From Gerris lacustris (Eukaryota; Arthropoda; Insecta; Hemiptera; Gerridae): a DNA stretch of 64,000 nt. Within the stretch, counting starts at the first letter, position 1; every line of letters starts with the position of its first letter. Location: positions 65,690,388 to 65,754,387 of the forward strand of contig OX578277.1 in assembly GCA_951217055.1 (NCBI GenBank), written 5' to 3'. Shown one piece after another: positions 1 through 12,454 of this stretch. The notes below the pieces were generated by a model, which ran no database searches, was not told the origin of the DNA, and saw only the letters and a program-made list of their open reading frames with translations. The translations under genes and the position numbers were made by a program.

Positions 1-1161
1 ACATTAAAATACCTTGAATTCTATTAAAATTAAATTACCGATTATTATTATTATGAATTGATTTATTTTTTATTATAGATGTAATGAATTAAATGTATTT
101 GTATAGAATCAAATCTAAACGTTAAATATCCAAATCAATACCAATCAATTACATGCTGGTTTTTCATATCGCATTGATGAGATTATTCGATTAAATTGAA
201 TTTTAGGTTCAGCACCCTGTCTATAATTTTTCTAATTTAAATAAAGACGTAATCATTGTTTTTATTTTACGCCTTTGTTTAATTGACACAACGTGATTAA
301 TGATTTTTTTTTTTTTTCTTTAAAATTTTTTTTTGTTCTTATATATTTATGATAAAAAAGATACGAGTTAACGAACCTATTTTTAAAACAGAATAATAAT
401 AATAATTTAATATTTTTTACTTATTTTTTTTTCTTAGTTTCCCATTGTAGAAATGACTGCCCTTTTTAGAACTAACTGCAATTATTATTATATATTAATA
501 ACTTCATTTATTATATTGTAATGAAGTAGCACGAGTTGATCCTTATTAGTTGCAATTGTTTTATTTTTTGTCATAACGCGATAATAAATATTATTTTTTG
601 GATTTTTACGAAAACTTAAAATTTTATATGCTGTTTAAATTAAGTAATAGTTTTACTAATATTAAACTCAAAATATTCACAATGTTAAATGTTATTCAAA
701 AGCTATTCAATAAAATTTATTATTATGTTTGAAACAGAGGTGGTTTTAACCTCTGTTATGAAATTATACATAATTCCGAATATTTAAATAGTTAAATTAG
801 ATGTTTATAATGTATAATATATATTTGGAATCATTGAAGAAAAAATGAACTTCCGAAATAAAATAAAATGTTAAATGTTTATTCCTATACAAATAAAATA
901 AATTATTTCTAAATTACTATCATTTTTGTATAGATATTTAAAATTTAAATTATTTTATTTTATTCAGGATTTTTTAGTGTAAGAATTTATGTTGGATAAA
1001 ATGGTTTATTTATAAATTTTTCAACTACAAACCATAGAATTTTATAATAAGTATTTTTAATTAAACTTTAAGGTTTACCAACCTTATTAATAAATAATTT
1101 CATTTTAAAATACTGCTAAAAAAATATTATATATAAGAGTATATTATATCCCTCAAATTTT

Positions 1162-1164
<3 letters not shown>
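1..1164. other. AT-rich intergenic stretch
   Basis: Very AT-rich sequence with short homopolymers and many stops in all frames. I see no coding sequence, RNA gene or clear element here. Confidence 0.6.

Positions 1165-1206
<42 letters not shown>
1165..1206 (-). repeat. T42 tract, probable poly(A) tail of a minus-strand retroposed sequence
   Basis: An uninterrupted run of 42 T. On the minus strand it is A42, preceded about 10 nt upstream by AATAAA (plus-strand TTTATT near 1217-1222). That spacing fits a polyadenylated transcript that was reverse-transcribed into this site. The purity of the run suggests a recent insertion or slippage. I could not find an exact target-site duplication. Confidence 0.5.
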
Positions 1207-1210
<4 letters not shown>

Positions 1211-2320
1211 ACCATTTTATTTTAAGAATATAACATTATAAAAATAAATAAACAATACATTAAAACATTTCTAATTAAATACATATGTATAGCTTAAATT
1301 AAATTTGTAACATGGTTACTTCTTACGGTAAGACAAAAGCCTGTGTTGTAAGAAGGAGTAGATAATTAATTCTCAATATGTTTAGTTTATAGAAAATCAT
1401 ATTGTTCTTTCATTATTAATTATGTATCAACATTATATATTTGTATGTTCTGAATCAGGTGCAAATGTAAAGTTTTCTGTCTGTGTATTTCTTTAAGTGT
1501 ATTTTTTTTTTTTTTTTTTACAAAAAAAATGTATATTAAATATTTAAGGGATGGGAATTTCAAGTTTCGGCCACACCTTTTCTTTCCTCTCTCTTTTCTA
1601 TTTTCGTTTAATTTATGACAGAGGATCTTGATGGTTGATTGTTGCCGGCTTTAAAAGGATTGTTTTAAGGATAAGTCTTTTAACCAAGTAAAAGGGGTGG
1701 GGGATAAAGGATTGTGTTGGCTGGCATGCAGCGGTATCCTTCTCATTTGTTGTGGATAGCTTTTTAAGAAAAAGAAAAAAAAGCGGAAAACGTTAGGTTT
1801 AAGAAAGATTGTTAGTGTGTTAGTGGCTGTAATGTTGTTAGTCTGAGATGGCTTGTTTACCGCTAGGGTATTGGCCTGAACTGGCCTGCTAGTAGCATCG
1901 TCCACCCCAGATAACGGGAAGGAAGACCTAGATCCCCCACTCTTCTTACCTCTGGGCGCTCTACCCAAGGTAGTGGGGGTAGGCTCCTAACGGAAGAAAG
2001 CCGTTATCTAACTGGCTAAAAGTGAAAGCTTTTTCACTTACATCACGTTTGTTGAGCTCGCCTCGAACCTCAGTCTTCAACTCTATCCCTCACCGTCTGT
2101 ATATCAGTTGAATCCTCTCTCGCGTTATGGTTCTTCCGATCTACAGTTGAACAAAAACAAAAAAATAAAGACTTGAGTGTTTCGGGGTTGACGCAAACAT
2201 TTATCGAACTTCAATTTTTTTTTCGCGAGTGTATTCGCCGATATATTTTTTAACAAGTGGACTACCTGTTCATCAACATCAAACTTTGACAAAAGCTTAT
2301 ATATAATTTTTGTCAAGTGG
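1207..2320 (-). mobile_element. Putative retroposed transcript or non-LTR element fragment
   Basis: This segment lies on the 5' side of the minus-strand poly(A) tract and is richer in GC at 1560-2110 than its surroundings. It carries a minus-strand open frame of 105 codons (1968 to 1651) whose N-terminal half is Arg/Ser/Gly/Thr/Asn-rich and ordered-looking, and whose C-terminal half runs into a poly-Phe stretch and looks out of frame. A second, 63-codon minus frame lies at 2316-2125. I recognise neither product. ORF1 of a non-LTR retrotransposon or a processed host mRNA are both possible. The right boundary is uncertain. Confidence 0.3.
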
Positions 2321-5300
2321 ATACCCTTACATGTATATATACCTTTTTTTACCTTTTAATTAATATATTTATTTTAAATATAATAGGAAATTTTGATTTA
2401 AAGGCACATTAGTTTTAGTAAACAAACAACAGTTGATATAATGACAGGACGGGAGTATTGGCACAGGATAGGGTCTCATATCAACTTTACTTCCGTGTTT
2501 CTTCCTTCCCCCACCCCTCACCCCTTCTCTATAACACCTATGCTGTAATCAACTTCTTTCTAATTATTTTCTCTCTATCTTTTAACAATATATCAATTTA
2601 TTTTAAGAGCGGGTAAAAAATACAAAATTCCACCTGTAATTAAAGAGAGTTAAACTCAATTTAAAAAATATGTTTTGTTACTAAATTATATTTCCTTTAA
2701 TGTAATAACCCTTTATTGAAGTTCCAAATTTTATAAAAATTTCACACCTGCTGCTGTTAAACACCTAAACTCTCCTTAAACAGTATTTCTTTATTTTGAG
2801 TATGTCACCATAAATTATATTTTACTTTAATTTTTTCTCCAAATATTTTACATTTCAAAATATCTTCAACATTAGCTTAGTTTTTCTAATTATTTATTAT
2901 TAGTTTTATTGTAATTTTTCCAATCTAAAATTGATTAAGTAAATATCTGGCAATATTTTCTTTCCCCACATTGAATTCTTTCGTACATTCTATGATTTTC
3001 CTTTTTGATGCCCTAGATCTTTTAGATAGGTAAAGATACAAATTGGCGGTAATAAAATTATTAATTTAAATGTATATTTCAACTGTAAATATTGGATTTT
3101 GGCACATTGACACCTCTGCAATAATTGGATTACATTTAACAAGGTTTTTGAATTTTTTATTTATACTCTTTTTTTAATATACTATCGGTAATATATTTTC
3201 TTTGCTTTTCTAACTAAACGTAATTTTAAAAGTTCGTATTTTCTGAGCAAATTGTATGTTCTAATTTTGGAGAGATTGATTAATATTTTGAAGTTAATAA
3301 CAAAACAATTATTTACAATGAGCATGAACTACAAGAATGAATGAAAGTACTTCTGCTGAACGTGTTTTTGAGATTTTTATATAACATTATATATAGTCTT
3401 AATATATTAAACACTTATAAAATCGTGACTGTAAATAAAACATAATCTAACACCTAACTTTACGTTTAACGTTGACTATATTTATATTAAGTGCATGGAT
3501 CAAGTCGTTTGTTTACAACTGTTCAGAAACTATTTACTATCTAATTAATAGGTAATGATTATTTTAAATAATACTCTCATTTAATTTTAAAACAATTAGA
3601 GTTCACATTTGTCTTTGAATAATTTTATGATATCCCTGTTAATTTAAATTTTAATTATCTAATGATTTTTATACATACCAAACCCACTATTATTACCAAT
3701 TATTCGTAAATAATAATTAATGAACTAATAATTAATTAGTGAACTAACACAATTATTAGTGGAACACATTTTTTTCAAAATAATCACATTCCAAACAAAC
3801 TGCTCTAGGTTACAGAGACCTTTTTGATGCAGAAAATCGCACCAAGAATGTACGGTTTTTTTTGCAGCATCCTTATAAATCATAAGCAAAGCTTGTATTT
3901 TCAATTGAATAGCCACAGTTTATTATTAACTGCTTGATTAACCTTAATTATTTACAAATTCCAGTTTTTCACCTTTTCTTTTAAAATTAATCAGTCCTTG
4001 TTTTTGTTTATGATTGTCTTAAAATGTTGTTGTGCTTATAAATTGTGGCATATATTACCTTAATGAAATACCATCAAAACATAGAAAATTACTTGACAGA
4101 AATGCAAAACAATAATATAATATTTACTAAAAAATGTATTTAACCCTCTTTATTGCACATCTCAAGGTCTTTGTAAGTAGTAAAATGTACATACTACCTA
4201 TATTTATAATAATATGCATACAAAACCATAATTTATTAACCAGGTATGTCTAATGAATTGTGATAAAGCCTGGTCATATATTCATCTTTTGCTCTAAATT
4301 ACTTTTATTACTTTTAGTTACTTACATTCTTCTACTTTTTCTTGGTTATTTTTTCTATTTCTCTTTTAACTTCCTTTCATGTTATTTCTATTGAGGATAA
4401 TGACACAATGCCAAATCTTTCTCCTAATGCAAAATTAAAATTTTAAGTCTTCCGGATTGCTTTGATTTTTTTATTCTTTTTTCCTTACGAAGTACGTTGA
4501 ATTTCTTAACAAAATACCCATTTTTTTTGCTTATTGATCTATATTAGTCATATTCATCAACGCATAGTAACTGATCTATACCCGGTTTACTCTTAAAGTT
4601 CAATTTGATTCTTAACAATTAATTAATTTCTCAATTATCTGGCATTATTTACTTATATTTTGGGAATATGATGAACTTACTATTTCTGTGTATTATAGTT
4701 TGTATAGTTTCCTGAATTTTTATACTCGAAATAAAACTAAAATGCTATAATGAATAATACTCGAATAGCAAGTCTGATAAGTATATACAAAATAGAGCAA
4801 TAACTCTTTCGACCATTCGATAAACGATGGAATGTCATTAAGATCTCTAATTGTTTTAAAATAGAATATCAGTTTTAACATTAGATAATATATTATATCT
4901 GATTGTTATTTCGATCCTTCCTGTTTGTAATATTAGGGTCAGTAACTGTTTTATCGTTTTATTTTACCGCAAAATTTACATTACTGCTATGTTTATGTTG
5001 TATTTGTATTAGTTTCTTCGTGTATCTTGAATCGTGTATATTTTTGAGTTGAGGCCCACTTTCAAATGTCTAAACCACTATTACTGATCTCTTCACCGGC
5101 GAAAGGGTAGAATAAGTATATTGAAATAATAAATTAATAATTAAACCAACGTTTTTAAAACATTTGTTTGCTTCATTATAGAGAATTCGTAACGGTTGAT
5201 GTGCTTGAAATATCAACTTTCTTCCACTTGTTATGTTATTATATTGAATAGGCATTTGACAATTATTTATTTACAGGATGATCTATACATTTTTTATGCT

Positions 5301-5359
5301 ACATTAGTAAAATTCACTTAGTTACTAACTCGGTCAAAAAAAACTTAATCAAATGACAT
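2321..5359. other. AT-rich intergenic stretch
   Basis: Featureless AT-rich DNA with only short chance open frames (for example at 3725-3916 and 5070-5255, minus). I see no repeat boundary, splice-ordered coding segment or RNA gene. Confidence 0.55.
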
Positions 5360-5870
5360 ACTCGTACATTACATTGCTATTGAACACAACATTTTTTTAA
5401 TCTTAACATTAGTTTACTAGTCGTCTATTGATCATAGCTGGCCTGTTATCATTATGGTAACAGAATAATTTGAGTTTAGTGGAAACATTTTACTGTCTCA
5501 ACAAAAATCACTGTAGAAATGACTAACATAATCTTGAGAATCAAAATTTAACTCAAGTTCGAACGTGTTTAACAAATAATAAATCTAGATCTGCTTGGGT
5601 AGACCCGTCAGAGATTTTGTGAATCCCGAAGTTTCGAACCCATTCAGGGATCATTTTCAAGGGAAGTTGCTCATGATGTGGGTAATTTCCACCTGGTCTA
5701 TAACGAATGTTAATTGAATGTTTTTGACATTGTTTGCCAAGATTGACTGCGATTTTGAGATGAATATACAAGGGTAGGATTAAATTATTTTGTTGCTATT
5801 TACTAATGGTGATAATTTAGTATAAATAAACTCTACATTCCTAAAAAAACTTAGTCGAAACATCTAACAC
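5360..5870 (+). repeat. Diverged copy of a segment also present at 7976-8255
   Basis: The left part (about 5360-5480) and right part (about 5706-5870) align with 7976-8255; shared blocks include TTAGTTTACTAGTCGTCTA and AGGATTAAATTATTTTGTT. This copy holds about 225 extra bases (5482-5705) absent from the other, suggesting an insertion here or a deletion there. The extra block contains the GAATCCCGAAGTTTCGAACC motif discussed at 5585-5690. Confidence 0.6.
5585..5690 (-). mobile_element. Penelope-like (?) terminal fragment, copy 1
   Basis: Shares a block of about 35 nt (AGATTTTGTGAATCCC followed by GAAGTTTCGAACCCATT) with 45740-45773, and both copies have TCTAGATCT to the left. On the minus strand it reads GGGTTCGAAAC, similar to the GGTCGAAAC half of the motif in the hairpin insertions at 40.7 and 45.3 kb. 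Assignment to Penelope-like elements is an inference; no reverse transcriptase is present. Confidence 0.35.
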
Positions 5871-6182
5871 AGTAAACTACATAAAGTCTACTTATTTACT
5901 TCCTTTAACTTAAAAGCTAACTGATTGCAACGACCGATTAAAATTTACATGTAATAGCTTGAAAGATAACAATAATAAATGAATAATAAACAAGAAAGGA
6001 GAAGACAATGTTAATATATGCAGAGTGAGTGAAGTGTGGTGAAGTGTAGTTGAATACGCAATGTTGGATAGTTGTACTAGCCAAGTAACAGGACATGTTA
6101 GTGGTGGATGTGAGGGTATAGATGAACTCAGCTTAGTGGGTCACGGTATAACGGGATTTCGGAAAGGTGTTGTGATTATAGC

Positions 6183-6198
6183 GGGGGGGGGGGGGGGG
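6183..6198 (+). repeat. G16 homopolymer
   Basis: Sixteen consecutive G in otherwise AT-rich DNA. It creates a poly-Gly run in a chance 73-codon frame at 6061-6282, which I do not regard as a gene. Confidence 0.9.
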
Positions 6199-6611
6199 CA
6201 GGGTACTGTTATGTACTATGTACGAGTTTCGGGCCTTTCTTCCTTGATTTTTAACAATGATTATACTTGCATTTATACTTAATTATAAAGAAAAACTTTT
6301 TTTATTTTGAGTATAATGCATATATTTTCATAAATGACCATAACTTTTATACAAATTAATGAAAATCCATGTCTAGAGAATCCATATCATTAAATTATTA
6401 AACAGGAAAGAAAACCGACATCAAAATGAAATTATCACTAAGAATTTAACCAAGAAACTCTTATATTTTCATTTTACTGCTCTTAATTTACAAGCTTCAT
6501 TTATCGTTATATTATCGATTTATTTACCAATTAGAATGCAGCTTAGTAACGATTTAATGTTCCAGAGTTCAATTTTTTTCCGAACCTAAACTTGAAAATA
6601 TATTTTTATTT

Positions 6612-6744
6612 ATTTTGGATATACTTACTTACTTACTTAGCGTAGCTCTACAGCCCGGTGTGGGCTTTGGCTTGTCTCATGATTTGCCTCCAATCATTCC
6701 TTTTCTTCGCTACAGATCTCCATCAATCTCCATTTTGGATATAC
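6612..6744 (-). mobile_element. 5'-truncated non-LTR retroposon (LINE/SINE 3' end) with 13-bp target-site duplication
   Basis: The 107-bp insert (6625-6731) starts with ACTT repeats, which are an (AAGT)n tail on the minus strand. The body contains GCGTAGCTCTACAGCCCGGT, a block I know from dispersed insect retroposon 3' ends. It is flanked by an exact 13-bp direct repeat, ATTTTGGATATAC, at 6612-6624 and 6732-6744. A simple-repeat tail next to one copy of a 13-bp duplication is typical of target-primed reverse transcription. Confidence 0.75.
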
Positions 6745-7822
6745 AAATGCTTAATAAAAAATAATATGTTTTGTTTTATTCAATAAAAAAAATTACTAAA
6801 TTAAATTTAAAGAGTAACTTGAATTAGTTCTTTGTTAAGCTCTAATAACATATATTTCTAATGCACTACAAGAAACTGGTTTGGACTACTTAATTGGGCA
6901 TAATCAATATACTAATTATTTAATTAATGACATTTCGCTTTAAAGAGTTTTTCCAATTTTGAGTCACACTAAATGGTTATAATTTGGTTAAAACAAATTA
7001 TGGTTATCTGTTAGTGGTCAAAACTATGTTTTACTAAATTCAATTATGTTTGTACTTGTCACTTAGAATAGTAATAGTAATTATTTAATAGTATTCTACG
7101 GATAGAAATAAGTTCAGCTTTAACTTAACAATATTGCATGTTGTGGCTTATATTTTGAACATGAAATCAATTTTAGTAATTCACTGTGATGAAAATAATT
7201 TAATAGTTATTTACGTTACTCAGATTTTGTTTTTAATTAGTAATCTTTCGCTTGTGTTTAATAATTACAGAAAAAATAATGGCACAGTATCATTAAATTT
7301 GGTTTAAATATATATCAAAGCATGATATTAAATTTATAATAAAAATATATCTCTTAATTATTAAAGTTCGATAACCATATATTTATAGTGTCGGTTCGCA
7401 TTAATTTTTTAAATTATTATTATAACTGTAACAGACTCGTTTAGTGTTGGAAATGTGATTAACATATCCTATAGATTTTAGTTTATTTATTTGCAGTAAT
7501 ATTGTTACAAGGTCGATGTTCTTGGAGTATTAATTGCTTTTTATGAGAAAAAATTGTATTTATTTTACTTTTTTTAATTATTTAAGCCGTTTTATTAAAA
7601 TAATTTAGTTAAATTACATCATTATTTACATTTATTTATCCTTCATTCGTAAATAGTTATTATTATGTAAAGAGGATTTATGTTGTTTGTTTTTCACTTA
7701 TTTTAAGGTGATTGTTTGGTTATCCACAACTCAGGCTGATGGTTCGTTAATGCAATAGTCATTGTAGATTTATATATGTAAAAACACATAGTTTCTACAG
7801 TACATATTAAGCTCATTGAGAA
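6745..7822. other. AT-rich intergenic stretch
   Basis: No coding or structural feature seen. Confidence 0.5.
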
Positions 7823-8413
7823 TTTTTATCAGTTTTTTGTCCTATTTTTTTTTAATAGGTCTTTCGTCTTGAACAGCTTAACATGTTAGTTGATATTACC
7901 TGATTCGACCAAATCCGATTACTTTTGAGATTTATAATCAACTTAGCACAAAATAAGTTATCATTATAAATAACGTACTCGTACATTATATTGCTAGTAA
8001 ACACATTTTGTTTTTTAATTTTAAAATTAGTTTACTAGTCGTCTACTGATCAAAACTGGCCTGTTATTATCATCGAATGTTATTTGAATGTATTTGACAT
8101 TTTTTTGCCAAGATTGACGGCGATTTATAGATCAATATACAAGACTAGGATTAAATTATTTTGTTATATTTTGATGGTGTTTATTTAGTATAAATAAACT
8201 CCACACTCCCAACAAGCTTGGTTGAAAAACTTACACAATAAACTATATAAATTCATATAATACATTTTTATCAGTTAGTTGTCTTATTTTTTTATTGGTA
8301 GGTCTTTCGTATTGATTAATTTAACATGCTAGTTGGTATTACCTCTTTGATTGGACCAAATCCGATTACTTTTAAAGTTATATAACGAACTTAGTACGAA
8401 AATAAGTTATAAT
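7823..8413 (+). repeat. Direct duplication, about 442-bp spacing
   Basis: Block 7823-7966 is repeated, diverged, at 8265-8413: both contain ATTTTTATCAG, a GGTCTTTCGT block, and GACCAAATCCGATTACTTTT. The sequence between them (7976-8255) matches 5360-5870. The region is therefore a short degenerate tandem array of a unit of about 440 bp with a further dispersed partial copy 2.6 kb upstream. No protein is encoded. Confidence 0.65.
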
Positions 8414-9444
8414 TATATAGTTTATTTTCAGACAGATGTAAATACTATCTTAAAATATTATATCTGTATTATATATGTTTGTTATAACTTTTTTTTAAAA
8501 AACCTGCTTATACCTTATCTTGGCATTCTCACTTATAATTTAAAATTTACAACATTTACCTGGGGGATTAGTTTTTTTCACGAAAACATTTTTAATGATT
8601 AGTAAAGTAACCAATAAGTATTTTGCCAGTATGTCGATATCTAGTCGTATGAAAAAAAAATCTTACCTCCACTCAGAAACATAGGGCTGTTCAATATCTT
8701 TTGCCCAGGTACTAGAACTAAGGCGCCTTAGGGCAGGGTTATGTTAGTCAGAAATAGAGCTTAGGCTTTCCCCAAACCGGGAAACCTTGTAAATGCGATT
8801 TATTTATTTTTTTCTTCTTCTCCATTACACCTTTCTAAGAGTTCTTTCACTGTTTATTATAGCATTGAAATAAACATTATTTAGGTTTTTTTACAGTCTT
8901 TTATACACATTAGGATTCAAGGGGCTAAATAAATCTTACCAAGAAAAGGCCATATGTCTCATTTTTGACAATATCACAAACTTCAGGGATGATTTTATAT
9001 ATTTTTTGTTTATTAACAAACCCATTCTTACTCACATCACGTTTATATATATATTTTTAATTATCCCTACTTTTTCATTCAATAAATATTTTCCCTTACA
9101 AAGGTGACTTTTTACACGTTGGAAACTAAATTAATAATTATATTTTTCCCTTTAATTCTTAAAGGTTAAATAAGGTTTAAATATCCACTGCACAAGTTAT
9201 ATCTATCCATGCTGTCATCAAAAGAAGCTATTTTATATAATTTATAAAGAATTATTAACTAATTTTTACATTAAAGAAGCCTATACCTTTCATTTTCATC
9301 TAAACATAAAAAGCAGTTTAAAAAATTACATCTTTATTAGATAAACAAATAAGATTTCATGAGTGGATCGGAATCTGGATTGAAGATGCAATAGTCAATA
9401 TGAGTGAAACAAACAAAATATTAAATAATATGTTTATAATTATA
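8414..9444. other. AT-rich intergenic stretch
   Basis: Contains a slightly GC-richer patch at 8675-8800 with no recognisable coding or repeat signature. Otherwise nothing seen. Confidence 0.5.
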
Positions 9445-10025
9445 TTATAGTCCACAGGCCACCATAAGAAGTGAGTCGCTGATTGATAAAGTTTTCTTAC
9501 CTTACTTATTTATGCCTTGTCCACCGATGAATTGGGTATATGGCAACTGGGCGCTGGGCCATTTCTTTTTTGTTGACATGCCAAACTTGCCCTTCTGCGG
9601 GAACATTGAAAAGAGATAGATAAAGTTTTGACTTTCATAGGATCGTTTAATTAAATTATTTCAAAAACAGTGGTACACGTGGCCACCGATAAGAGTGGGC
9701 CGTTTGGGATGGCCACCACCCCAAACATATCGCTCTGCGGGGACGTTGAAACGAAAACGGCCCACTCGTATCGGTGGCCACCTTTACCACTGTTTTTGAA
9801 ATAATTTAATTAAACGATCCTGTGAAAATCAAAACTTTATCTATCTCTTCTCAATGTTCCCGCAGAAGGGCAAGTCTGGCATGTCAACAAAAAAGAAATG
9901 GCCCAGCGCCCAGTTGCCATATACCAAATTCATCGGTGGACAAGGCATAAATAAGCGATTCCATAAGGTAAGAAAACTTTATCAATCAGCGACTCACTTC
10001 TTATGGTGGCCTGTGGACTATTATT
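9445..10025. repeat. Long inverted repeat, about 260-bp arms, 49-bp loop
   Basis: Left arm 9445-9705 and right arm 9755-10024 are near-identical in reverse complement; the main difference is a few extra bases at the donor-like site in the right arm. A transcript would fold into a hairpin of about 260 bp. Both arms carry the same exon-like sequence (see 9855-9967). The loop repeats a diverged CTCTGCGGGGACGTTGAA block that also occurs inside the arms. Confidence 0.85.
9855..9967 (+). pseudogene. Exon-like sequence inside the inverted repeat
   Basis: On the plus strand the right arm has an open frame reading KGKSGMSTKKKWPSAQLPY and onward to GGQGINKRFHK. It is preceded by a CCCGCAG acceptor-like site (9860-9866 region) and followed by AAGGTAAGA, a strong 5' splice donor, at 9966. 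The left arm carries the same coding sequence on the minus strand with a few substitutions, also followed by GTAAG. I do not recognise the protein. It may be a captured host exon or part of a transposon gene. The composition is GC-richer than the flanks. Confidence 0.35.
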
Positions 10026-10816
10026 TATTGGATGTAATTTTTCAATGTATGGAAGAAAGAAACCTCAGAAAAAAAAAATAGTTATAACCGACAACTACAA
10101 ATTGCCATTTTTAGAAATCATAATTACTTACAACCATTGAATTTAGAATGATTACTGGTGGTTGAAACTCAATATAAATAATTAATTATCACCAAGGCTC
10201 TAAGATATTGTTAATTTTGTTTTTTTGACGTCTATACAAAAATATCTGCATTATACATGCAAGTTACTAATTTAGAATTGTTCTGATATATACTTCATTA
10301 AATTAAACTATACTATAGATTTAATTTTATTGATTGGAATTTTAAAGAGAATAAAATATTTTTATAATTAAATTGGGTTAACAATTTTTATTCCAAGTTA
10401 GGTTTATTATTTTAGTATAGTAGAGTTGAATTTTAGTAGAAAACTTGGTAGATAATCATAAATATTAAAAAATGTATATCCAAATGCTTAAATGTATAAA
10501 TTTTAAACGTATCTGACTGTTGTCGAACTATTTATTTGATAATTTTTCATGAACGATTTAGTTTTCATTTTAAACTTTGAGACTCATATTTCATTCCTGT
10601 TTTAACATTATTAGTTTTTGTTTTTTGTTTTTGGTCTTTCATTATATTGTTTAAGGTAAAGCTCTGTAGTGGGTATTACTTTTGAAATCGTGCTTGTCTA
10701 AGGCCGCTGAGAGTTGGTTTTAATATATCTTGTTGAATCTTAACTGAAAGTGAAGCAACTTGCATACATAGCTCGAACCTGTTCTTACGACATACGCTTA
10801 CTATAACCTCCACGGC

Positions 10817-10820
<4 letters not shown>
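10026..10820. other. AT-rich intergenic stretch
   Basis: Nothing supported; a chance 75-codon frame from the inverted repeat ends at 10081. Confidence 0.5.

Positions 10821-10848
<28 letters not shown>
10821..10848 (-). repeat. T28 tract, possible poly(A) tail on the minus strand
   Basis: Twenty-eight T followed on the right by TTTATTTTATTT-type sequence, so that on the minus strand AATAAA signals lie about 15-20 nt before A28. This resembles the arrangement at 1165-1206, but the body to the right is too AT-rich to identify. Confidence 0.4.
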
Positions 10849-10853
<5 letters not shown>

Positions 10854-12454
10854 CATCAAACCATATTTATTTTATTTTTCCTCCCTATTTTTTTTTATCG
10901 TTAGTTATTAAAAAGCATGTACGCACTTTTTTTTTAGTATCGTAATATTTATCTGATTTATTATTTTAACTGAGATGGTATTAACCGGAAGATCGTTATT
11001 GGTTGAATAAAGTCGAGATATTTCAAAAGAAATTTAGTTAATATTATATGATTAAAGACTTGTAATATCCTTCGATGGAATAAGATCCAAATCAATAGAT
11101 TTAATTCCGGATTAATCCAGATCAATACAAAATCCAAATTCAGTAAGTGAAATCACTACATGACAATTTGTGTCATGTAGGTATTAAGGAATGTAAGAAT
11201 GTTCTTTAGGTATTAGAATGCAAGAGATTGGAAGTGTGCAAAACTGTATAACATTAAAATGTTCAGTACTTTGCAGCATCATTTTGATATTAGTTTAAAT
11301 TTTCAAACTCTCAATAACTTTAGTGAAATAAATGAGAAATTAAACGAAATTTGTTCACACTGTCAGTAATTTACAGTTTATATAGGCTGTTAGGGAACAA
11401 ACTTTAACATGACTACATACACAAAAGTTAAACGTTAGGGATATAATTTAACAAAATTCTTATTAATTAAAAGTTAGTGAAGGAAATTTAACGAAACTCT
11501 AATATGAAAGTTATTAATACCTTATGCCTTATACTTTAATTAACCATTATAAAGTTAGTGAATTTAACATAACTATTATCAATTATTTTAACAATAATAA
11601 TCTAGTGTTAAACCGTACTGTTATTTCATTACATATACTATTTACTTAATCAATATTGACTATAGAGTCCATTTGTTAAAGTCGAAATGTTTTTCCGAAG
11701 TATAGTTTAATCAGTAGCCCAGTCATAATCAGTTCTGTTCTTTTTGTAGTCAGGTGTGCACCAAAAATATAAAACACAGACCTGCACAACATGAGGAGTG
11801 AAGCGGGCTTCGACATTTCTTGAAACAATCACCTAGACCTAGAGCTTTACTTTCAAAACTTAATACCCAGGGGATGAAGTGGTCTTATCGGAAGGAAGGT
11901 TTCTCTACATTATTAATATTTTAGAATACAGAATGTGATTAGTCTCTTTTTTTATAAAACTAGTTAATGTGTCGCATGGCTTACATACTCTTAAACAAAT
12001 TAATAGAAACATAAACTTAAGAGTTAAGACCAACATCATCTACCTGTGTAGGTGATTCGTAAATATGTATATTAGAATGACTGTAAAAACAAATAACAGA
12101 CATCACCTAAAAAAATATAACTCCGTTTAAATATCTAAGTTAAATATTACATGTATGATTCCAGTATATTCGTACTTTATATTATGTAATGGGAAGTAAT
12201 AATATAAAAAGTTCAAGAAAATAATAATTATTATGATATATTAGAGATGAATACTGCACTTAAATTTTCCCTGAACTGTTTGGGTGTTCAACCCCAGATG
12301 TCTCTGTGTCCGACCGAGTGCTCTTTTGCATGTCGTGCTGAATGTATATTTATCCGTTTTTCTCTTCTCTTTCTTTCGTCTCCAATACATTGTTTACCAG
12401 ACATTTAATACCAGACATTGTTTCAGGTTCATTAATTTTGACTTTTTTTATACT
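10849..12454. other. AT-rich intergenic stretch
   Basis: No coding or structured feature recognised. A chance 85-codon frame (12284-12541) runs into the mobile element that follows. Confidence 0.5.

Noticed and set aside
6061..6282. 73-codon frame with poly-Gly
   Set aside because: Depends on a G16 homopolymer; no domain.
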